From: Sapria himalayana
Lineage: Eukaryota; Streptophyta; Magnoliopsida; Malpighiales; Rafflesiaceae
Assembly (NCBI GenBank): GCA_029783825.1
Contig: JAREIK010001718.1
Coordinates: 3,972,898-4,036,897, forward strand
Direction: 5' to 3'
Length of the DNA stretch: 64,000 bases
The position numbers and the translations under genes are program-made. Under the pieces are notes generated by a model. That model was given only the letters and a program-made list of their open reading frames with translations. It was not told the origin of the DNA and made no database searches. Shown here piece after piece: positions 21,690 to 33,690 of this stretch (position 1 is the first letter of the stretch; each line of letters opens with the position of its first letter).

Positions 21690-24600
21690 GGGCTTGCAAG
21701 TTTTTGAACCATAAAGAGAGGTTACGGGCATTGTACTAATATAGTGTACTTGGATGTGCTTCCTACAGTGCACGCACTTCCATCCAGAAGAAAGAAATGG
21801 ACGCACAATTTATGTAGGTCGTTGTTTGTTCTGTTGCACCCCCTTTCCGTGCCACTAACATCGATGCCATAGAGGGAGGAGTGCTGTCATTTTTCTAGCG
21901 AAGGGAGGCATGGAAGAAGCTTGGAAGAATAGCACAGAAACCCTAGTTCTCAGGTTTGGATTTGATCCTATTGGCAGCTAGTTTCGATTACCCAGAAGCC
22001 CCAATTTTTGGAGTCAAAAATTTCGCTTTCGAGTTAGATACTATTGGTAGTGGGTCTAGAATTCTGTGGTGAGCTATTAGTAAGCCCGAAATTTTTGAGC
22101 TCCCTAATTTGGACAAAATCCAAATTAGGGTTTGGTTTCTTGGGGTTATTTTTTTGATTGATTGGTTAGATTATTTATTGATGAAGGAGGTGAAAATTTT
22201 GGTTATTAAGTTTGAAAACTATAATTATTATTGTGATATACTAGTTGCAGCAAAAGCAAGATTAGGAGAGTTTTATTTTAGTGTATATATTATAGAAGGA
22301 ATGCTCATACTAGAAATAAGTTGGTATTGTTTTTAAAAAATAGTCCAAGAGTAATATGCAATATTGAGATAGACAAACTAACTGCTAAAGTCATTTAGGA
22401 CTTTTCATAGATTCTTCCCGTCATAACCCTTACTAAATATGGATATTTAGGATTCTTCCTAGCAAAGCAGCGACATGCATTTTTTGACCTCTAGGTATTA
22501 TAATTTTTGTGTCTTCTTCTTCTACTTCACACTCTTGGATTATTAACTTAGTAATCAATACCTATTTTACAAGTGATCATTCTCATTTTATTATTTTTTA
22601 TTCATGTTTATTTGAATATTATAATAGTCAGTAATAATCTTTTAAAAGTTATTAAGTATAATTGCATTTACCTTGATTTCACTTTTTTTTATGTATTTTA
22701 TTTATTTTTGATTGTTATATTAGTTTTTTTTTTACAAGTTATCATTCTAAGCAATTTAATTATAATTTTATTTTATTCTTTTGATATTTATTTGTAAAAT
22801 TGAAAGATTTTGAGAATTTTTTTTTTTAGATTGAGCATGATAGTATATATGTCTCTGCTAATACAATAGGATTTCATTTAAGTGTGTGAGTATATTGGAC
22901 TATTTATTTTTTAATTATCAATTAGATTATTTGCTACTTGTTAGGTTGAGGATATTTTATTCTAGTCTTAAAGATTTATTTGATCTGATACTTTAAAATG
23001 TATAGGGACCTAATAGATATATGACTAAAGCTGGCCCTAAAAATTTATCTTTAATGTTGACTGCTCGTACTAAACTTTATTATTTCTTATTTTTTTGTTA
23101 GATCACAAGTATTAAGAATTTTAGCTACCATTTTTAGTTATTTTTTTTCTTTATGCTTTGATAGGTGTTTTTGGATAGAATAATATTTGTATTGTTATTA
23201 TTATTTGAGTTTAAAATTTCTACATGATGTTAGAGGAGAATATATTATGAAGTGGGTGTGTGCAATGGGTGTGTACGGTGATTGCATGGTGTTATCGCAT
23301 GTACATTATAGATGCATGCATAGTGCAGGCACACAAAGGCTCACAGTAGAGGAAGATTTACGAATAAGCGAATGCATAATAAAGAGTACACTTGGGGTGG
23401 TGGCCGTTGACGTGCAGTGAAGGTGCACGTGTGCTATTTTTTTTTTCTCAATAAACCCTTGCTGCTAGAGGCAGCAATACCAGTGGAGATTGACACAATA
23501 ATGGTGATATCGGTGATGGCAAAGATGGTGATGATCGATGAAGAAGGGAATAAGAGGTGGTTTGGATTCTGAAACTCTATTTGTGTTAGAAAAAAAAAAG
23601 ATTATTTGGTGAGTTGCTTTTTGTATTCTTTGAAAGAACCACATGTGTGTTGCACATATAGATTATCAAAGTAAAGGTAGAAAAAGAAGAGTCTCAATCT
23701 AATGTATTCGTTATAGTGGGATATGAGATATGGCATACTAGAAAGAGTTGTTGATTTTTATTTTTGAAGAGGATACTGAGGGTATTATGTAGCATTGGGA
23801 AAAATTAGTTGACTATCAGATTCATCCAAGAGTTTTTATAGAGTCTATTCATCATAATACTTTTTAGAGCGAAGTATACAAAACTAATCTCTAAAATAGC
23901 AGTTAATCCCTTTCTTCTTTTATGTATCACAGGAGCTCACACTTTATCTCCTAGTATATCGATATAAGAGTAATCATTCATATTATTAGTAGCCATATTT
24001 TATATTTATGTTCTTTTCTTATTTTGAGAATAATATTATCACCAATAAAAAATGCTCATAAGTCATTAGTTATAGTACTATTTAGTTATAGTACTATTTA
24101 GTTATTTTGAGAACAATATCACACTTTTCTTATTAGAATCCTTGTTACTTTCGTATGTTATGTATATTATTGATTTTTTTGTTATCTTATTGTGTTGTTT
24201 TTTAAAGCAATTTAACTATGATATTGTCTTTATTTTGATAGATAATTATTTGTAGTATTCATAAATTCTAAAAAAGATTTCATTTGGTTTTGTGATTGCA
24301 CATGTCAGATTATATATTCTATTTATTATGGTAAGATCATTCTCTAGCTATAATAGTATTTTGGATTCATTACTTATATAATCAATGCTTAGCACTCATT
24401 ATTAACTAAGTTGTGAATTCTTTATTCTAGTTTTAAAATTATTTTAATCATAGAATGTGAGGTATGTTAGCTTAAAAGCTTATCAAAGCTTCTTGTTTTA
24501 TATGTCTGTATAATTTGAATAGGGACTCATTCAATTTGATATACTCAGATATATAGGGACCAAATTGACATGTGAGTTATGACTAGAGAGGAATTAAGAC

Positions 24601-24900
24601 ATATGATCAAATTTGTTAATAATTACTAGAAATATATTTGAATATATCTCTTTCATGACAGATAAATTAAGATATATGATCAAATTTATTGATAATTGTT
24701 TGAAATATACTTGGATATATTTTTTTCATTATAGATCACAGTTTTTTTTTTCAAAATTTTTAATAAAATAATAAAAATTTAATTTGATAAAAATATTAAA
24801 AAATTGAGAAGTGATAATATATTTGAATATATATCAAATCAATTTAGCACATATTATATAAATTATATGGTTATATATTAGTCTTCATGAGGTGTTTGAA
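21690..24900 (+). repeat. Two diverged tandem copies of a 1.5-1.7 kb repeat
   Basis: About 21690-23170 and 23180-24900 resemble each other in order. Each has a GC-richer start with 'tgcac' words, then a segment such as 'agagtaatatgcaatattga.ataga..aactaac' (22350) against 'agggtattatgtagcattggga' (23780), then an AT-rich tail shared with 4430-5389. The second copy leads into copia reverse transcriptase at about 25200. They are probably duplicated 5' internal regions of one copia family. The open frames at 22109, 22573 and 23187 have no clear domain. Confidence 0.45.
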
Positions 24901-25199
24901 AAGAAGATAAATATCTGATTGAGATGACTCGGATACCTCTAGTTTGGAAAGAGTGTTTTAACATATTTTTGGGAAGAATTAGTTTAAATTATAATCTACC
25001 TCATCAATTGGATGTTATCATATATTTTTTCTCAACACATATTTTAAAAAATTCTATATCCTAGTAAGAAATTATTTAGCTTATCTATCAAAGTTACTGG
25101 ATGTATTTATTATCTTTGATACTCTCAGGATAGATTATTATTACAAGTATTGTCTTATGCATCATGCATGTTCTTTTTTGTTTATTTTTTTTATTCGGA

Positions 25200-26670
25200 T
25201 ATTTAAGTTTTTTTATGATGAATTATTTCATTTATGATGGGGTCAGATCTTGTCGAAAGAGATAGATGCACTCTTGTTAAAATGAGACTTAAAAATTAGT
25301 GTCATGATATGTGGGAATGTTTGTTGGTTGTTATCGGTAGGTGTTATCTATGAAAACAAGTCTAGATAAGATAGTAGGCTGCCTTAAGGTAAAACTTTTA
25401 GTGAGATGATTCACTAAGATATTTGATATAGACTACTAGTACACTTTCTCTCTGGTGGTCAAAGTAATATTTGTACAAATTCTTATTTATTTGTAACATT
25501 ACACAAATAAAGGGTATACCAGTTAGATGTGAAGAATATTTTTTTTTTGTGATATCAATGGGGAGGTGTTTATGGAGGAGTCACATAAGTTTTGAGCAGT
25601 ACTTTCAGATATAATTTGTAGATTATAGAAAAATTATATGTAGCCACTTATTTTAGTTTATACAGATATGTTATAATTATTTATTTATTTTTTTGGAGGT
25701 GTCTTGATGACAAATTAATTATATTCTTTGTGAATAATTTGGTTATGATATATAATGAGCTGAGGATTATTTAATTCAACTTGTTTCTTTAGTTGCAATT
25801 CTAGATAAATGAACTTAAAAGACTAAGATATTTTAATAGTATAAATGTGGTTTACTCCAAAAGAGATATTACATTGTCATAAAAGAGGTACGTGCTTGAT
25901 ATTTTTATAAGAGTTGAATTTTTGGGTTTAATTTTATCAAATATTTCTATTAATTTAGATATTGATTTTACTTTTAGTGTGACCCCTCCATTTGATTGTA
26001 TCACTTTCAAGAAAAATAGAAAAAATATTAATTATTTGATTATTTCTCGATCAAATATGACATATAAGGTCATTATACTTAGTTGTTTCTTAGATTTTTA
26101 TAAACAGATTCATTTATATACATTTTTTTTTCATATTAAGGTATGTGAAAAAACCTTCAGGACCTGTAATCACTTTTAATGATCATTTATAGTTAATTAA
26201 GTATTCAAATTTAAGTTTAACATTAACTTATATGAAAAGAGATATATGATAATTTTTGTACTTTTCTTGGAGACGATCATGCTTCCTAGAAAAGTAAAAG
26301 ACAGAATTTTTTCAAGATTTAGTGCATAAGTAAATTCATGGTGATGACGATAATTATGTATGAGATATTTTGGATTTAATACATATTCAATAAGATCAAA
26401 TATCTAATTATTATTATTATTATTCTTTGTTTGACTGTTAAGTTGTGAGACATATTGTATAAAATCTATTATTTTAAAAAAAGACAGTATATTTCAGTGC
26501 AATGCTTCTTTCTTAGGGAAAAGAAGTTTGAGATGGATTATGGAACTGTTGCTACAGTATATATTCTAAGAATAGAGTACCCATCGAACAACATTTTGAA
26601 AATCTTCAAGAGACCTCATCTTGTATTTTTTTTTCTAAGCTTGATATTCTAAACTTATACACATCAGTTT
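25200..26670 (+). pseudogene. Ty1-copia reverse transcriptase to RNase H remnant
   Basis: Decayed copia pol is readable across frames. From about 25350 come 'LVR.FTKIFDIDY..TFSLVVK' and 'LDVKNIFF' equivalents. The catalytic region and a 'KYVLDIF' match to copia '(R)KYALDIL' lie near 25890. Next are 'TPMD.N'-like sequence and an open frame at 25892-26179. Near 26500 'FLREKKFEMDYGTVATVYI' matches the RNase H end 'HFIREK.E.G.I.T.YV', followed by a decayed 'ADIFTK' region. It ends at the LTR starting at 26678. The first copia remnant (9820-10215) is of the same kind. Confidence 0.7.
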
Positions 26671-26677
26671 TATAGGA

Positions 26678-27048
26678 GTGTTATAGTTTACATATATATA
26701 TATATATATATTTACTTTTTTGTTGTTATTTTATTATGTTATTATTGATGAGATTACTTAATATTTGGGATGTCTCAATTCATTGGTTATTATATATGAG
26801 CATTATTTGTATATTATTTTAATGTATTTTATTGAGTATTTTTTAGCTAAATGGCATACCATTTAACAAATTTTAATGAAAATAAATCTCGTTGTGACAT
26901 AAACAATTGTGTATTCATGTTGCATTGTTGTAGAATGGTTGTTGTTTAATATTTATATTTACCACATCATTGTTGTCGGACTCACTAAATAAGTAAAATC
27001 AGCTTTTTCTTATTATAATTTTTATTCACAAAAATCTACATTGTAATA
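26678..27048 (+). mobile_element. Copia LTR (about 370 bp)
   Basis: The LTR follows the pol end ('ggagtgttatagttta'), matches the truncated copy at 21474, contains a (TA)n run at 26694-26711 and ends just before a primer-binding site. LTR identity is supported by position and by the second copy. Confidence 0.65.
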
Positions 27049-27060
27049 TGGTATCAGAAT
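27049..27060 (+). other. Retrotransposon primer-binding site (tRNA-Met type)
   Basis: TGGTATCAGAAT matches the common TGGTATCAGAGC at ten positions and stands within a few bases of the LTR end. As at 16601, it lies downstream of an LTR that also has pol upstream. Confidence 0.6.
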
Positions 27061-28780
27061 CAAAGTTTATTACAAATAAAAAATAATAATATTGGTATCA
27101 TTAATGTTAGGTATAATCAAAGTATATTGCAAATAAAAAATGCATATACTTTTGAAGAAATTTTAGGTATTTTTACTATATCTTCCTTGGTACTAAGTTC
27201 TCATTATCTCGTCATGGCTCAGTTTGATATTATGATTTTTTACACAAATGTTATAATGGTGATTCTATAATTTTTCAAGTATTTTATTTTACTTTGTTTT
27301 TTTTTTTTTTTGACTTTACGATATTGAATATTAAACAACTTGAGGGCTATTCCAATCATATAATATTTATATGGTTGGAATATTAGAGCTATTTAGGTGA
27401 TTAGAGGGTGGCACAAAATGACAATAGTGGTGGTGCATTTTTGCTTATTTTGATGATAGTGTGCTCCAATATTTGATGCTGATAATGATGATGTTGTCGT
27501 ATGGTGGAGGTAAAGGTAGGTTTTTTGTGAGGTTTTTGTTTATGCGATAGAGTGGACAATAATCATTGGATATGTGATAGTCATCTTGTGGTGGTCCAAT
27601 GGATTTACGACATTTTTGATGATGGTTGTGGTGATGGTTAGTGTGGTGCTTTTAGTACAACACTAGTAAAGTATTGTGGTTCGTGTAGTTGGTGCTTGCG
27701 TCTGTGTGGTGTAAGTTATTGTATTGTGTGGTTCAATAGAATATAAGGAGATTTGTGAGCGTACATTATAATTCTGTGAAAATTAATTTGTGGCCTCATA
27801 TAATTTTGTTTGAAAAACTAGTATGTGTTGTAGTAGAATTGGTGTACTAATATGGTGATTCTGTATATTTTTTTTGTGTGTGCCTTGTGTTGAAGATGGT
27901 CATGACCATTGGAGGTATCTAGTGGTAATTGAGAGTGAACATGTATACTTTGGTGAAGAATTTGTTTTTGGGTTAAGGATGTGTGAGACACTTGTTAGAT
28001 GAGTCATCTCAGGTTAAGTCAGATGAGTGGTTGGCGATCGATGCACATGCACAGTTATAGTTGCATCTATAGCAATTGATTAACCTAATTATGTCCAACA
28101 ATTTTGGTTCTTGTGATATGTGCAAAAAAATTTGAGACTTAGTTATGTCAATGTACTCATTGACTAATGTTTAGGGTTTAGAGATTGTATTGTAAACTAT
28201 TAAAATAACTCAAGTTTAATATTTCACATATATACCTATTTGTCTTATTATTCATGAAAGAAAATTTCACACTTTTTTTTACTTTGGCATTGCTAGCTTA
28301 AGCAAGGACACTCCTACGTCTATAGATCTTTCTACTCATCACCTTATTCCAGACTCTTGGTCATGGTTTCATGAACAAATACTTGTGTAATAGATGATCA
28401 TACTTTTTTTATTTCTTTTGTATAATCTAGAATCTTTGATATTATTGTAATCAAATATGTTATGTGCGGTAAGGAGCTTAGCAATATTAATATTAGTCTT
28501 TTATTTCAATATGTCATATGAGTATTCTTTGTTTCAGAGTTTTATCATAATTATTTTTTAGTTTTATCAAAATTTATTTTCAGTTTATTGAATTATTAGG
28601 CCAAAAAATCCAAACATCCAATAAAAACTCAATAATACTCAATAATAAAATAGATACATAAGGTGCCCATAAATATTGAGCAAGTTAGATTGGGGCAACT
28701 CATAAATTATGTTCTTTCAATCATAATAAAATAAAAAGAAAAAAGAATAAAAAAATTGTAAATCACAATGCATCTCATCA
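27061..28780. other. Intronic sequence, nothing secure
   Basis: Given the primer-binding site before it, 27061 onward is probably the decayed leader and gag of a copia element, but no gag motif is legible. A GT-rich stretch (27400-27900) with many 'gatggtg/tggtgg' words has no coding signal. Confidence 0.4.
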
Positions 28781-28876
28781 AGGGTGATCTATAATGGTTT
28801 TAATAATCAAGTTTTAAGAAAAAAAGTAAATTGAGACTTCTTCAAGTTTTTTGTGAAAATGTTTCCTAGTTGATTT

Positions 28877-30040
28877 TAGAAGTGTTAACTGGACCATGCT
28901 GTATCAGCATGGCCCAGTCGGGCTATCGTGCCGCGCACGGCATAACTTGTACTTGACTCGCACTTGACTCATCCTCATCGTCACCATCTCGGTCTCACCC
29001 CTACCCTTACTGATTGTGGAATTGTGGATTAATTATTTAAATTTTTTTTTATAAATTTTATATTTCAAGTTATTATTTGAGTTATGATATTATATTATTT
29101 ATTTATTTTACATAAATTACAAAAGATGAATTTATTAATACAAATGATAAAGTATAATAAATAATTAAAAATATCAAAAAAATACAAATATCCCATCATT
29201 TATCATTTAACTCAAAAATAAATAAAATAATATAAAATCACAACTCATAACAATATAAAATAAAAATCATTAATCTCAATTATAATAATTCAAGTTCAAT
29301 GTCTCGATCCCAATATCAATCGGTATGAATATGCAACTGATCATTATTATGTAAGCGTCTGATAGTATCACTAGTTGTTAGCTCAATCTTCTTAAAGTCT
29401 CACGAGTCATAATCTACCAGCAACTCATCCGCTCTTTTTCTAGTACAATCTCGATCTTTGATGTCTAACTTTGAATCCTCTTAATCCTTCATGCATGCTA
29501 GTGCATCAATGATATTTGATCGCAGTTTTGATTTTTTATTCAAAAATCATATTGACTATAACAAAAAAAATAGATTTTGATATTATGCTTGACATTGGAG
29601 GAGAGGAGGCGCATGCCACGTGTGGCACATCCATGTTGGTCTGGACTGTCCCACGCAGACACCCTCGACCAAGCACATAGTGGATTTTTAAAAAAAACTC
29701 TCCATGTGTAATTAGTGGGGTGAGTTTTTTTTAATAAAAATTATTTTTTTTTAATAATTGGGCGAGTCTAGCGTGGTCCATTTGGACCTCGCCAAAAACC
29801 TGGCTGAGCACGGTTACTTATAGTGCCACTAGTTCATGCCTACAGACCAGGAAGTCAGATTGTGCATGGCTCAACATGAGGCCCAGCACCTTCTGGCCCA
29901 GCACAGCACTAGCCGTGCCTTGAGCCAACACGGCATGGGTCCAAGCATGGTTCTGGACTGTGCCATGCCATGCTAGGAACGGCTCAATCGGGCCGTGCCT
30001 CGGGTCGTGCCCAGACTGCTCGGTCCACTTGCCACCTCTA
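28877..30040 (-). mobile_element. hAT deletion derivative (1.16 kb)
   Basis: Termini 'tagaagtgttaac' and '..ttgccacctcta' are bounded by a perfect 8-bp duplication GTTGATTT (28869-28876 and 30041-30048). The right subterminal region is GC-rich with many 'cggc', 'gtgcc' words. On the minus strand about 29350-29610 retains the decayed 3' end of the transposase ('SIISKS..FVIVN' and 'TSMHEG..GFK', matching 'VASESAFSIAVN' and 'ALACLKDWEESRF'). It therefore arose by internal deletion of a full-length element oriented like 5398-9111. It interrupts the RNase H domain of the minus-strand copia. Confidence 0.92.
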
Positions 30041-30966
30041 GTTGATTTGTTGTTAAAATGTAAGTTGTATTAAGTCTCATCGTGAATCTTCTTCATGAGA
30101 TAATATAAAGATTATATGAGTTTTGTACACTCATAAAATGTCTAATTAAAAGTAATATATCTCATTATTTTATTATCATTATAAAGAATTATGGGAAAAG
30201 AAAGTTGATATTCGATCTTCTTGAGTAGGTTACAAATGCAAAGTACCTCATTAGTGACTTTCATTGTCATCCTAAATTTTATTTTTATATTTGATTTTAA
30301 AATAATTATCTCTCATGTATTTTTTAGAGATAAAATTATCTTTAAGAAATGTACGAAAACCTATATAGATTTTATCACATGTTTGACCAATTGTATCTCA
30401 TAGGTGACTGCAAAGTATCTCGCAGGTGACACAAAGTATCTCAGTACAAGTTGGGGATCAACTATAATCTGAATATTTGACTAATTATAAGTTTTATGAT
30501 TATTAAAAAAATACTAATTACTAGAGACTTCTTTATATGATTCAATGAGCAAAGAAAATCTATCAGGGAGAATCTCAGAAGTAATTAATTATATTGATTA
30601 CATAATTTATATCTAGTCTAGTAATAGTAAGATAGTTAATAAGAATATCTATTAGGGCACACTTCAAAAAATTAACCTTTGTAAAAGTAGCAACTTCATA
30701 CTTTTTTTTTTGAGAAAATTATAACTTAAAGTATTCTCTATATATGAGATGTGATAAGTAAAATAAGAATTTATACAAAGATCGTATTGATTATTAAAGA
30801 TAGTATGTTAGTAATTTACATCAAATATATGAGTAATCTTTTTTACTATAAGTTTTCTCTTAATATGATCTGATATTTTATCTTGACTTGTCTTCATGCT
30901 GAATACCCACTTACAATCAATAACAATTCTTTCCAAAGCTAATAGTATTAGTTTTTAAGTCTCACT

Positions 30967-31318
30967 TAGAGGTGTCAACCGGGCCGGGCCGGCCCGGCAC
31001 AAGGCACGGCACGGAAAAATTCCGTGCTGTGCCCGGGTCAGGCACGAGCCGTGCCGTGCCTGACCCTACACGGTTCAGCCCGCGGCACGGCACACCGGCA
31101 TGGGTTTGTCCCGTGCCGGGTGTCTCGTGAGCCCGACCCCACGATGGCCCCTTCCGCAAAAAAGACCACGGGTCGGGTCTGATTCGACCCGACCCGCGGT
31201 CCCTCTCGTATCCCAAACCGTACGGACATGCAAGCCCGAGCAGGCCAGGCAAGGCACGGCACGCCGGCACACTCGTGCTCAAAAAATTCGGGCCGGGCCG
31301 GGCCGGCCCGAACCTCTA
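30967..31318. mobile_element. 352-bp hAT MITE
   Basis: The left terminus is 'tagaggtgtcaaccgggcc'. The right ends 'ggcccgaacctcta', having lost a few bases ('gttgac') of the usual terminus. The flanking duplication GTCTCACT (30959-30966 and 31319-31326) is perfect. The element is almost wholly GC-rich family end sequence, with no transposase, and contains the family hairpin at 31164-31201. It sits in the minus-strand copia pol. Open frames on both strands across it are composition artefacts. Confidence 0.93.
31164..31201. repeat. Conserved hairpin in the hAT MITE
   Basis: Arms of 16 bases (31164-31179 and 31186-31201) pair with one mismatch around a 6-base loop. Arm sequence and loop length match the hairpin at 8745-8790 in the large hAT. 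Confidence 0.85.
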
Positions 31319-31953
31319 GTCTCACTTGAGTAGAGAATATTTATCTATTCTAATATGATATGACATTATCTTGGGCAAGATAATTTCTCAAAATGAGACA
31401 AGTATCATGATACAATCAACAAAAGTAGTAAAGGAAGTTACAATTCTAAGGCTAAATATTAATAATGCTATAACTCTAAAAGAATAAAAAAATTATATCA
31501 TATGACCTTATATAATGGGAAAAGTAATTGGCACAATCACAGGTTAGGTATTCTCATCAAATGAATAAATTACAAAATAAAAGCAAAAAAACTGCAATAC
31601 TCTACATGAAGGTGGTGCATACAAGTCCACAAAATCATGCTTGGAGAAAAGAAATATAAGCTAAAGCATCTTCAAGATTTTCATGAAATTATTTGTTGTA
31701 TCTTCTGTTATCTAAATATTTGTTATAGTAATGGTTGTGTTTAGAATCTATTTTTATGGTAGAAGTAATTTATTTTTATATATTTTGTTTGTTTGTAAAA
31801 TATTAAATTTGAGATTATATGATTTGCTATTTGACTTTCACAGTAAACAATAATGAGAAAAGAAAATAGATAATTAATTTTTTCATGTAGCTGATGTCTT
31901 TGGAGCATCTCGCAAGTATCTATTGATATTGCTTGAAAGGTCAAAGTCGATAT

Positions 31954-32505
31954 CATGGGTGCTAATGATCCGAGTCGAGCTCGAGTTCAGCTAAGCTCGA
32001 CTCGATCTCGTAAACTCGAATCCGAGCTCGACTCGAGCTCGAAAACTCACGAGATTGAATAATGAAGCTCGAATCGAACTCGAAATTACAAAACTCGAAC
32101 TCGACTCGAGCTCGAACTCGAGACAGGCTCGAACTCGATCTCGGCTCAAGCTTGAATTTGAATTTAAGAAAATTAATTATTTTAAAATAAATATATTTAT
32201 AACTAAATAAATAATGAAAATTTATGATTTTTTTAAGAATACAAAGTAGAGATATATTATTTATGACATCCCATATAGTAAAGATATTAAATTAAAAAAA
32301 AAAACTTTTAAAATTTTATATATAAAGTATTTTCGAGTTTCTCGCGAGCTTTTCGAGTCGAGTTACGAGTTGCTCAACTCGACTCGTTAACATTTTGAGT
32401 CGAGCTCGAGTTCGAGTCGAGCTCACTCGAGTCGAGTTTTGACCAAGTTTTGACCGAGTCGACTTCAAGTAACTCGCGAGTTGTCTCGTCTCATTAGCAC
32501 CTCTA
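31954..32505. mobile_element. GAGCTC-rich hAT-type element (552 bp)
   Basis: Inverted termini share 'ggtgctaatga' (left 'catgggtgctaatga', right '..tcattagcacctcta'). Flanks carry an 8-bp duplication with one mismatch (GTCGATAT at 31946-31953, GTCGCTAT at 32506-32513). Both ends are dense in CTCGA/GAGCTC words with an AT-rich middle. It is a non-autonomous member of a second hAT-like family, distinct from the GGCACGG family. It contains no gene. Confidence 0.88.
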
Positions 32506-32513
32506 GTCGCTAT

Positions 32514-33359
32514 TTTGGACTAAATTAGCTAAAATGACATGAAACTCATATGGGCAAGGCTGTTGACATATCCGTTTAATATATACCTTTAGATTGGGAT
32601 CATAATGACTATCAACCCTTATCTCTTATTCCTTGTAAACTCACATTTCGTGTCATGTGGAACACACGCACTAGTCTCCTCTTTCTAACACATTGCTAGT
32701 TGATACCAAAGAAGTAAGTCTCATTATTGTTAGGAAGAAGGGTCTCACTACTCTTTTAAAATTAGTTATGCTAATAGTATTAGGTGCAAGAGCATGCTAT
32801 GTTCTTACTCTATAAGGAGTGACAATTAGACATATAAATGATCATATTACTTTAATGTCCAAAGATATATTCTTGTGGATTGAATCCTTGAAGAATGATT
32901 GTCTTTAAAGAATATAATATTTTCAATAATAATGATTTTGTTGATGTCTGATAGATAGTACATAGCCTTTTTGAGTACTAGACTACCTAAAAAAAACATA
33001 CTTAATGTTATGAGCAATCATCTTCTCTTTGTTGAGAGATAAATAAGTTTTTTTTAGATATAATAACTAATATATGATATAGGCTGAGAGGACAAAAAAT
33101 TGACATGCAGTTGATGAGGAAGTTAATGATTAGTATTGCTTCTTCCTTTTGGGTATTTCATTATGTGCATGAATGTAAGTGCATAATGTCATAGGAATTA
33201 TTTTATACTCCTTAAAAAATAAAAAAATTAATAAAAATTATATTCAATATCATTATCATTTTTAATATTCTTGTTATGAATAAATATGAAAAATAAATAA
33301 GTAAATACATTATAACTTTAAATCATTTAATTTAATAACTTATAACTCAATCTGAAATA

Positions 33360-33390
<31 letters not shown>

Positions 33391-33690
33391 TAAATAGGAG
33401 ATAAATTGATTGAGGTAGTCTACTTGTGTTGAGGTTATTCAATACCCCTACCCTCAAACTAGTACCTGAAGATATAAAACATCAAAATCAAATAAGGAAT
33501 TAATCAAAAATTAGTTTGAACTAGAAATAAACAATGGGCTTGTTTTACATAATGAAGCTGACAGTGATTAGTGTAACAATGGGGGCAATATATGATGAAT
33601 ACACTATGTGGTTATTCATTATTGTCATAATAAAAGATTATAAAATAAAAAAATAATTAATTATTAATAAACTTAAAAAACAAAATACAC
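32514..33690. other. Intronic sequence, little recognised
   Basis: A possible inverted copia primer site lies at 32702-32709. A (GT)n run lies at 33360-33386. Otherwise this is AT-rich sequence without a readable domain. Confidence 0.45.

Larger units (their letters stand above)
28780..32710 (-). mobile_element. Minus-strand Ty1-copia remnant carrying two nested hATs
   Basis: Read on the minus strand, copia pol landmarks run leftward. From about 30950 come 'IDCKWVFSMKT' (as in 'IGCKWVFK.K') and decayed reverse transcriptase. From 30250 to 30070 come 'PIILYNDNKI' and 'TKLI.SLYYLMKKI', the RNase H 'LYCDN.AAI' and 'RTKHI.V..HFIREK' region. After the hAT at 28877-30040 the end 'QLGNIFTKNLKKSQF' resumes at 28870-28800. 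A short 'tgatacca' (32702-32709) could be the inverted primer-binding site, giving the right limit. That assignment is weak. Stops are frequent. Confidence 0.7.
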
